Source: Adiantum capillus-veneris (Eukaryota > Streptophyta > Polypodiopsida > Polypodiales > Pteridaceae). Taken from it: a DNA stretch of 64,000 bases. The position numbers were made by a program, and so were the translations under genes. This document shows, piece by piece, positions 55,523 through 64,000 of the stretch (the stretch's first letter is position 1; each line of letters opens with the position of its first letter). The notes under the pieces were generated by a model. The model ran no database searches. It saw only the letters and a program-made list of their open reading frames with translations, and had not been told where the DNA came from. The stretch covers positions 79,260,412 to 79,324,411 of the forward strand of contig CM043963.1 in assembly GCA_014529385.2 (NCBI GenBank). Direction: 5' to 3'.

Positions 55523-58500
55523 ATGTTGAGGTAAGTCACATGTGGGAATTATTGTGAGAATTTGTCCAAACTTCTTGTGATGCACTCCGCCAAAAGGGCT
55601 ATAGATTTTGGGGAGCTCGGGCATTAGAAATGTTGTCTCTTGGCAACCAGAGTGGCCTTAGAAGAAACTTCAAAGTCAACATAACCGAGTACATAAACTT
55701 CAAGCAGTAATATTAGAAACTCAAACAATTTCATAATATAAATTCATAGAGAAATTCAAATAACTTCGTAAATATGCATTCATAAAATAATTACTACTTC
55801 TCTATCACAACAAAATCCAATCTCTCTCCGACTTATCAATGATGTTATCTAGATGTTGCACTTATTACTATCATACGGATACGTTTCACGGAGCCAAAAG
55901 GTCATATTTTCTAGAAGGTGATATCCTTCTAAACTTTTTAATAGGACATGATGAAATTGATACAATGTACCAGACCTTGGATGAGAGAAGGAAGGGGTTT
56001 GGTCCTAATGTTTTAGTGCCCTTCTTAGTGGAGTGCAGACAAGAATTTTTGACCCAGCCCCTAGGAACAAGGAAAAGAAAGCGGTGGTTGCAACCGACAT
56101 TGCTGTCACAAAAGTGATAACGTTACATGGCTTAGGACAGACCCAATAGAGAAAACATAAAATAACAGTGATGATGTGGCATGGTTGGCCGTACTACCGA
56201 AGTGCAAATTTTCTTAAAACGCGGTAAGTTTTTTGCTGATGAGTGTCAAGTCCTGATGTAAACGTTGGGTCAATTTGTGGTGAAGCTTTTGGAGGGTTGT
56301 TGTTTTTGGCTGTGACAAGCTTTTGGGGCACGTGGACCTCATGCCTTTCACTCGGCTCTTTATAAGGATGCAATCAAGCTCCTCCGACAATTGTACTGTG
56401 TGATTATCAATGATAGGAAGAAGTATCGAAAAGGGGTGCTAGACTTTGGGGTTAGTGCATTTGGAAGAGGAACTTCATCGCTTCGTGTCGACCTCTCTTG
56501 TTGCTTTCCGTTAAGTGTTTTAAGTTCTTTCAGTTCTGTTTGTGCTTTGTTGAAAATTACCGTCTTGGGTGGCCAAGCCAATTACAATTGCAGAGGCATC
56601 TTTAACCAATGGTGGAGTTTATTCTGTAGTAGATCCAGGTTTTTTTAAGCAGAATGTCTATAATCCCAAGCTAGGGTTTGATTCACTTGTCATCACATCC
56701 ATTTCTCAAGCTTTTACAAATCAATGAGCAAGGTAAGTAGACAAATTGGGACCAAGAAAGTGCTATGACCAACAACTGTGCCTGGAATTCAGAGAATAAA
56801 TATGGACAATACAACTTTGAATATAAAGGCTATGGGAATTGATGATGTATTGGCCTTCAATTCTATAAGCTCTAATATCGGCCAGTGACAACTCTATAGT
56901 TTAGGAGCCCTAGTTAAGGAAGGGCTTTCGATGAAGTTGGGAATGAAGGTGTACCTTCTCTTGATGAAACCCCGTATCTGCAAAATACACAAACATACCA
57001 ACTATTTTGTAAAGAGAGGATGGCTTGTTAGTACCCGTAACGCCTACAATCCCTTTGTGACTAGCTGTGAATGCACCATTTAAGCTCTCAATAGGCTAAT
57101 ACTCCATAGCTGTTGATGGAAAGATAATTGAAATTAAAGAAAAAATAAATAAAATGAGAGAAAAATGAGATAAAGATTGGTTGTATCAAATATATAAGTT
57201 TTGTGTTCCTTATAGTGAGAATGGAGAATGGAATACTCATCCAAGTTTAGCACCATGTCTTTGGCCATAACCACTGTTGGTCACTTTGAAGGAAAGAACA
57301 CAACCTTTCCAATGGTTTTTCACTTCATCTGTCTTGGTTCTTTTCACTCTGTGGGCACCTTTTCATGAAGGAAGCATTGTTACCCAGTCATTCATAGAAA
57401 AAGACATGAGGTTTAAAAGACTATTTCTTTGATGTTATGAAAATCACAAGAAATTATACTATGAGAAGGACGACGTGTAGTGGTGGATGCCATGGAAGCT
57501 CAGAGATTGGAGAGGAAGAGCGTGGGACTTGAAAATGCAATGAAAAGAGAAAAACCCTCACAAAATGGAGGGAAGGTGAAAAAAGTAGACGTTTGAAAAA
57601 ACTAGATGATTTGTCATAAATGGCGTTGTGTTCAGAGTTTGAAAAGGGAGATTTTGTATCTTCTAGCTTGATTTTGTGAAATAAAAATGGAACAAAAGGC
57701 CAGTACTTTGGACCCAAACTTTAATATTAGCCGCCGAAAACACCCAAATATAGCAATTTTATCCAAAAGAATGGGTCATTTAGTCATTTTTCACCAAAAT
57801 AGGACCATAAAGACCCAAGGTAGGGGAGACAAGAGTGCCATACTTTTGTATACGTTTCAATTGACTATTGAACTATTTCCTAATCTTTAGATTAACAAAC
57901 AACCCTTTTTTAGCCGTTTTTGGCCCTAATGAAGAGTCTATTGATACTGATCAAAAGCCTTTCGTATATTCCTAAATTATGTTATATTATCCCAAAGATG
58001 AGAAAGTTTAGAAATCCCTTTGTTGCTTACCAGCCATGCAAGTTTCCTCCAAAAGGGGTCCAAGGAACCCTTTCCAAATTTGAAGATCTAGGGGAACCAA
58101 TTGCGAGAGGAATCCATGAAGTATAGGAAATTCTCCCCCCATTCTAGGGTTAAAATTGCTTTGTTACACTTTTGTGCTAGATCCCCTGTGTAGCCAACAA
58201 GCTACAAGGATGTCTAGAAAGGTGCCAAAATCTTGACCAACACAGTGGCCTTCTTCCATATGCCCCCTTTTGAGGCAAGTTTTGCGTTGTTTATCATATG
58301 TCATGCCATGATAGCCCATTCTTGTTTTTGGTCCATATCAACAACCAAGCCTCGCCAAGTTTGCACTTCGCTACATTCCCTGTGTGATCAAACCTCCCAT
58401 GAAGCTGCGTCAAGAAATTTTCTTGCCCATGGCCCCCATGTTGATGGATGAGGACTGGCAAGCCTTTTTGATCAAGTACAAGCGAGTAAAAACATTGGTG

Positions 58501-58629
58501 CGAAGCAACTTCCACCGCAAGGAGAACCCTCCAAATAATCAATAATCCCCAATGAATGTAGATAACGTCATTGAGGTGCTTCAAGATAGGAATCCAAAGG
58601 AATTTCTTACCTCGGAGCTATTCGCTTCT
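55523..58629. other. Unrecognised sequence
   Basis: Frames up to about 96 codons on both strands without motifs (for example 55839-56117 and 58294-58584). No terminal repeats or arrays identified. Confidence 0.35.
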
Positions 58630-61330
58630 CAGTTAAATGTGGTGGAGGTGGACAGTGAAGGGGAGGTGGCGAGGTATGGTTCTTCATATGTGGAGGAGTT
58701 TGTTCCACTCTCCCCATAATGGACGACTTACATATTCAGTTCTGGAATGTGAAATGCATAAAGTCTACAAAGAAAAGCACTCTCTTTTGAGAGGAGATCT
58801 AAAAAGCAGCTATGAATTGTTGGAGCACCATCTTGATGCAGGAAGCAGAATATAGGGAATAAGTAGGTGTCCTATGGCAATGGTGCTCTGGGGTTTAGTG
58901 GGTTGATCTCCATTTTGGACAGGGAGTTGGAGCCATAGGTTGTGTTTAACTACATCTCAGGTAGAGTCCTTGGGGTAAGGGTCAAGTGGGCAGGCCAGTC
59001 CTTCACCATAATCAACATCCATGCTCCCTATGATCCTAAGGGGAGAGCCAAACTATGGGTGGATCTCAAGGAACGAACTCTTGAAGGTGACTAGTGCATC
59101 ATGGGAGACTTCAACATGGTTGAAGCTCGCAAGGAAAAGGTTGGCTCTAAAAAATCCAAATGGAAAGCACTCTACAAGAAATAGGCGTTGCTCAATTTAG
59201 GGAATGCAGGTCCGTGGAGTAGCTCTCTTGGCTTGACATACACAAGCCTACACTATACCAACACGACATCCCATTTGGACAGGTGCTACGTCTCCCATGA
59301 GGTAGATTGGCTCCCCTCATCTGTGATGCTATGTGTCAATACCTCCAAGAGCATGTGGATCAATTTCCCTTGAAGTTCCATATAGCTAGGGACAATAATG
59401 AGTGACGATAGTTCCTTGGAGGGGCATAAGAAGAAGTTAGTCTCAGGGAGCATCTCTTTAAGGAACTCCTCTTCAGGTCTTTAGCTAAGATGGCCCTTTA
59501 CAAGCTAAGATAGGATGTGGGAGCTACTGACCCTTGAGCCTGGCCCTCTTTGGTGCTTAGAATCCAATCAGCAATAAAACAAGGAGAGCCCAAAGTGAAA
59601 ATCGAGAGGATGCAAACAGGGAGCTGAAGGAGGAAGTAGAGGAACTAGCCAAAAGAAAGCAAGAAGGAATGACTCTTGAGGAAGAGCACAAAATATGGCT
59701 GGAGGCCAAATCATGTCTTGTTGATTTGCAATCTAAGGTGATCATAAGGCCCGACTACTGACCAGAGAGCTTGCCCTCAAACCCAAACCCGCTAACCAGG
59801 CTCATTTCTTCAGATCTCTCAAAGTTAAAATAAGAAGGGCCTCTATTATAACAATCACTGATGAGAGGGGGAATGTATTAAGAGACCAGAATGATATGGC
59901 CAAGCTCATGCTCAACCATCTCAACCAAATTATTGGTCAGCCGGAAGTCTGCACTCATGGGGGTCGAGGAGTCCATATCCCTCCTTCTTGGTACGATCAA
60001 ATGTGATGTACCACCTACTAAATCAAAAGTATTAAAGAGGCCAATCTCTATTGATGAATGTTGGACTGCCTTGCATGCGATGGGAAAGGAAAGTCCCTTG
60101 GGTGGGATGGACTAATTGCCAAATTCTTTAAAGAGTTCTAGGAGGATCTTAAAATCTCGATAGTGCAGCTAGCTAATAGGGCTTTGCTGGAGGGGCAATT
60201 AGATGCCAACCTGAAAAGGGGGTTAATCAAACCTACTCCCAAGTTGATATGTTGATCTTTGATTAAGCACTTGTGGCATATCTCCATGATGACGGTTACG
60301 TACAAGATCATTGCTAAGGTGATTGTGCTAAGACTGGCTCAAACCTTGAACAAACTCATCACCCCCCACCAACATGAATTCATAAAAGGAAGATCAATTT
60401 ATGACAACATCTTGGTGGCCATGGCTTGCATTAAATATGATTCATTCACCAAGCAAGAATGTATCCTCCTGCATCTTGAATTAGATAAGGCTTACGACAG
60501 AATCTCATGGTCTTACATTAAGGCATTCATGAAGGCTTTGGGCATTGGACCCAAAATGTGTGCAATAGTTTGCAAGATGGGGGAAGGAAGTTACTCTGAT
60601 ATTTTCTTCAACAATAAGAAAGTAGGAGGGTTTGAGGTTGAGCGTTTGATCAAGAAAGGCTGCCCCCTTGTCCCACTGATTTTTTCTACTAGCTCTCACC
60701 CTCTCTGGTGACTTCACTTGAGGACAATGTGGCAAAAGGGGAAATTTAAGGTCTTTCACTTCCTGAAGGAAAACAACTGCTTGCAAAGCTAGTTGCAGAT
60801 GACTCTTTTCTCTTTCTTAAAGCTAAGTCAAAAACGCTAAGAAGAGCCCTCAAGATTGTTCAACTTTTTGCCTCTGCCTCTGGCTCAATGTGCAATATAT
60901 AGAAATCAAGATTGATACCTCTCTCAGAAACCAACTCCTTTGACCCCACAAAATGGTCAGGAGAAGTTATAGGCAAGGGCATTGTGTTTAGACAATTAGG
61001 ATCTCCACTTGGGGCGGGCACAAATAAACAGAGTTTTAACTAGCTTTTGACCAAAATAAATAGTAAAATGAGAAGATGGAAGTTTGTGCTCCTCCCCTTC
61101 CATAGTAGAGTCATGGTGATTAATTCTTTCATGATACCATACATTTCATTTGTATTGCTGCTGCTAAAATTGAGCAAACCCAATTGGAAAGAATTCTTGA
61201 AGCCTATCAAACGGTTCCTGTGGAAAAGCAACATGAAATCCACAACCCCTTGCCAATGGGGGAGTCCTTGCTTCTCCCACCTTCTCCTTGCTTTGCAGCT
61301 TCAACGTACATGCTGGATAATGTAGATTCG
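58630..61330 (+). pseudogene. L1-type LINE ORF2 (endonuclease and RT), decayed
   Basis: Endonuclease part: WAGQSFTIINIHAPYDPKGR (58993-59045), then CIMGDFNMVEARKEK (59095-59140) and TSHLDRCYVSHE (59266-59304). RT part: TVTYKIIAKVIVLRLAQTL, LITPHQHEFIKGRSIYDNIL, LLHLELDKAYDRISWSYIKA and IKKGCPLVPLIF (60295-60690). Then KLVADDSFLFLKAKSK (60785-60830, the ADD catalytic motif) and KMRRWKFVLLPFHSRVMVIN with FLWKSNMKS up to about 61240. Many stops, and it is cut off near 61330 before the C-terminal zinc region. Confidence 0.87.
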
Positions 61331-61334
61331 GTTT

Positions 61335-62010
61335 CTTGTGCATGTTCAGCTTTATCCTCTTTGACTTCCTTAGAAATATTCAGATGGCAATCTCTAGCAA
61401 AGTGGCCCCACCCATTGAACTTAAAACATGCTCGGAAAAAAGTATCAAATTAAAGAGTGATCACATTCAAACCTGCACCTACATTGATCACCATATGCTT
61501 TCTGGAGGAGGTTTACGTATATCCCAGCAAATGCACACTTTATTTGTTGCTGTTCCCAACTTCCTATGCGCTGGTACGAACATAGGAATACCCAAAGACA
61601 ACCAAATTGGCAAGTTGACAAAATCAACCCATACGGGGCACAAATCCTTGAAGGCCTTTGCGGATTCAAAAGCCGAGTTCCATGGCAAGACACAAACTGG
61701 GGAGCGATTGAGGTACAATGGGCTTTTGGCTAGGATCCTGTCAATCAATGGGGTCGTTGAACCTAACATTGAAGAGCACTTTGGTCAAATACTGGACATA
61801 ATCAATTATTCCACCATGGTTGAAAACTGTCGGACTAGAAATCCATTTGATGAGCTCTATCTGTGAGGGTACTCTACCCTTAAAGCCAAATACCAGAGAC
61901 GAACTGGCCACCACCGTCGGTTGCTTTTTAATTAGCACCAACGGGACTGACACCATGTATGCATTATCCACTTCAACCACCTGCCATAAACTTTTCTTCA
62001 AGGCTTGGAA
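61335..62010 (-). pseudogene. L1-type LINE ORF1, plant type (DUF4283 plus CCHC)
   Basis: Read from 62001 down: SSSLVFGFKGRVPSQIELIK, VLFNVRFNDPID, then (frame change) RILAKSPLYLNRSPVCVLPW, FKDLCPVWVDFVNLPIWLSL, the DUF4283 pattern of flowering-plant LINE ORF1. It is followed near 61435-61390 by CFKFNGWGHFARDC, a CCHC zinc knuckle with the second Cys replaced by Phe. It faces the plus-strand ORF2, so the two are unlikely to be one intact insertion. Confidence 0.75.
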
Positions 62011-62579
62011 GGCTGTCTCCCCAACTCAATACTACATATGAAAGCCACCCTGTACTCATCATTACAACTAGAAGTGGCAAGTGAAAAGTTTGATTCTTGC
62101 TCAACCAAGACATGCATGACCTATTAAGCATGAAACAAGAACCACTAGTGGACACTTGTGTGTCATCACACAACCAGTCCAACCCAAGTCCAAAAAAGCA
62201 GATCTTCCCTTGAGACACAACAACCTAAGATGTATAGCTAGCTCTAAAGTAGAAAAAGGTTCACTCAAGTGCCTTCTAATGCTTCAACCTTGAGTTAAGC
62301 ATAAGTCGTCTGCTATGAGACTACATAGTAAGCATTTGATCTCATAATGCATACATAAATCAAGCCGTTGATAGAGACTGGCATCAAAGCAATATCCAAC
62401 ACCATGAAGCTAAGCTTCAAAATTGTCTCAATGCCTTCAAAGCTTTTCATAACATTAGAGGGATCCAAGATGAATGTAACAATGGCATCTCAAATCATCC
62501 CTTTGCGGCTATATGTGCCTAGAGGGATGTGCATGAAGCTCTCCCTTTCTCTCTTCGTGTTTTGGCTAGGGATGGCTAT

Positions 62580-62586
<7 letters not shown>

Positions 62587-62639
<53 letters not shown>
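62587..62639. repeat. (CT)n microsatellite
   Basis: About 26 CT units. Confidence 0.95.
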
Positions 62640-62640
<1 letters not shown>

Positions 62641-62805
62641 GCTCTGTATGATGCGTACATAAATAATCTCTTTGGGTACAAATCCATGTGCAAATCTAGG
62701 GTTGTAAAAGTGTCTATGCACGTGCACGTAGGAGGGAGTTGGGGCTTGGTATGTACAAGAGTGTGAGTGTTTATGTTGAAAAAAAGCTCACACACTCTCC
62801 TGCTA

Positions 62806-62912
62806 AGCTCTCACCTACACTTTGCTCCACTTTGTGTTGTGTGTTGTGCAGACTGTTGAGCTCTCACCTACACTTTGCTCCACTTTGTGCTGTGTGTTGT
62901 GCAGACTGTTGA
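62806..62912. repeat. 53-bp tandem duplication
   Basis: AGCTCTCACCTACACTTTGC at 62806 and 62859, with one difference between the units (GTGTTGTG against GTGCTGTG). Confidence 0.95.
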
Positions 62913-62919
62913 GCTCTAT

Positions 62920-64000
62920 AATTTCTCTCATGCACACTCTACTTGCTTAGAATGACCTAAACACTTCCCATCTTGAATCTTAGAAATTTATAATAAGCTA
63001 TACAAAAAAGTGTTGGGTGGCCCTATTAAAATATATAAATCATATGTGAACATAGATTACAATAGGTACAAGTGATAAAACATTTTCATTGACATGACAT
63101 AGCCTTTGCTATGTTCATAATAGGTATGAAAATTTGCAACCTAAAAAAACTAAAACAACCATCTGTGAATGTTGTTTACAGTCCTTGTTAGATTGACAAG
63201 TCTTACTAGATATCTGGAAATTTCTAGCCACACTGAAATTGTTCTTTATATCGCATGCTTGAAACAGTCTAATAAATGGATTTGACTAGCACATATCAAC
63301 TCTTCTGTGACACATAATTTTAGCATATGTGACATCTATCAAGTACAAAAAGTACCTCTTTGTGGAGGTAACTAGAAACACTCAGTGACATGAGTGAGAG
63401 AGACCCTCATAAACCTTGCTCCACACTACCTAAACCAAACTCCATGAGTTCTTAGACCATGCCTTGTGAATGACAACATGTGCCAAAAAGATCCCTACCT
63501 TGTAGACCTATGATCTCTTAAGAGAGGTGACCACTAAAAGAGTAGATAATATCCGAAGTCTACCCTTGATTCCATCATAACAAAAAGTAAGAAGGATAAG
63601 GAAAATTTGTTGGAGGAGGTACCCAATATGCGAACCTTTAATCCTTCTCATAACTCCTACCATGTAGCTAGGCATGACCATGTCACTTGCATCAAAACAA
63701 GTTGTGCAACACGGTTGCACAATTAAAAACCCCCTTTTGACTTGTCTTGGAAACTTAAAACCCTTGGTCAGATTCTAAAAGTACTAAAACCACTAGATAG
63801 ATGGGTACCATCATAGGTTACCTTGCTACCAAAAATTATTGTAAGCACATTGGTATAGTGATCTTATCTATTACCCATTGAAAATTGAGAACTCATCTCC
63901 TTGAAAGCAAAAGTATGAGGACAAGTGACCATCAACACTTGTTGAGTGATTTGTTAATCACAAGTTGCGTCTCATACCCAAATAAATGGTGCTTCTATAG
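62920..64000. other. Unrecognised sequence
   Basis: No frame above about 70 codons, no motif, array or terminal repeat noticed. Confidence 0.4.

Overview
This is nuclear DNA of a large-genome land plant. It holds one intact spliced host gene inside a thick pile of nested transposable elements and microsatellites. The plant assignment rests on a plant-type peroxisomal SDR gene, a plant CACTA (En/Spm) element, plant Ty3/gypsy chromoviruses, a plant initiator-tRNA-Met primer site and TTTAGGG-type repeats. Penelope-like retroelements and a coiled-coil L1 ORF1 are uncommon in flowering plants, so I favour a fern or another non-angiosperm. That last step is inference.

Layout. 945-21380: a non-autonomous LTR retrotransposon (LTRs of about 1.4 kb, initiator-Met PBS, PPT, no gag-pol). 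Its right LTR is split by a 16.4 kb CACTA transposon (3972-20408, 3-bp target duplication AGC). The CACTA carries decayed TNPD and TNPA-like genes on the minus strand. It in turn contains a rearranged gypsy element (10426-13900, target duplication CATGA), several tandem-repeat arrays and a zone of compound CT/CA microsatellites.

24495-42362: a six-exon short-chain dehydrogenase/reductase gene of the DHRS4/SDRa (IBR1) type, 255 aa, with catalytic tetrad and C-terminal SRL peroxisomal signal intact. Its second intron is 16.5 kb because it has taken up solo LTRs with target duplications, broken gypsy elements in both orientations and an L1 ORF1. Intron 3 appears to use a GC donor.

43390-54600: two direct copies of a 2 kb segment flank a tandem pair of Penelope-like elements (PLEs). 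The first is 5'-truncated and headed by an inverted piece of its own 3' terminus. The second retains a degraded reverse transcriptase. Both copies of the PLE terminal repeat carry a sequence that folds as a type I hammerhead ribozyme; this is the most interesting signal in the window.

54600-64000: mostly unrecognised sequence, with a near-perfect hairpin at 55455-55522, a decayed L1 ORF2 on the plus strand (58630-61330) and, abutting it, a plant-type L1 ORF1 (DUF4283 plus CCHC knuckle) on the minus strand.

Apart from the SDR gene, every coding region I recognise is transposon-derived, and nearly all are broken. No rRNA, tRNA or CRISPR array was recognised by eye.
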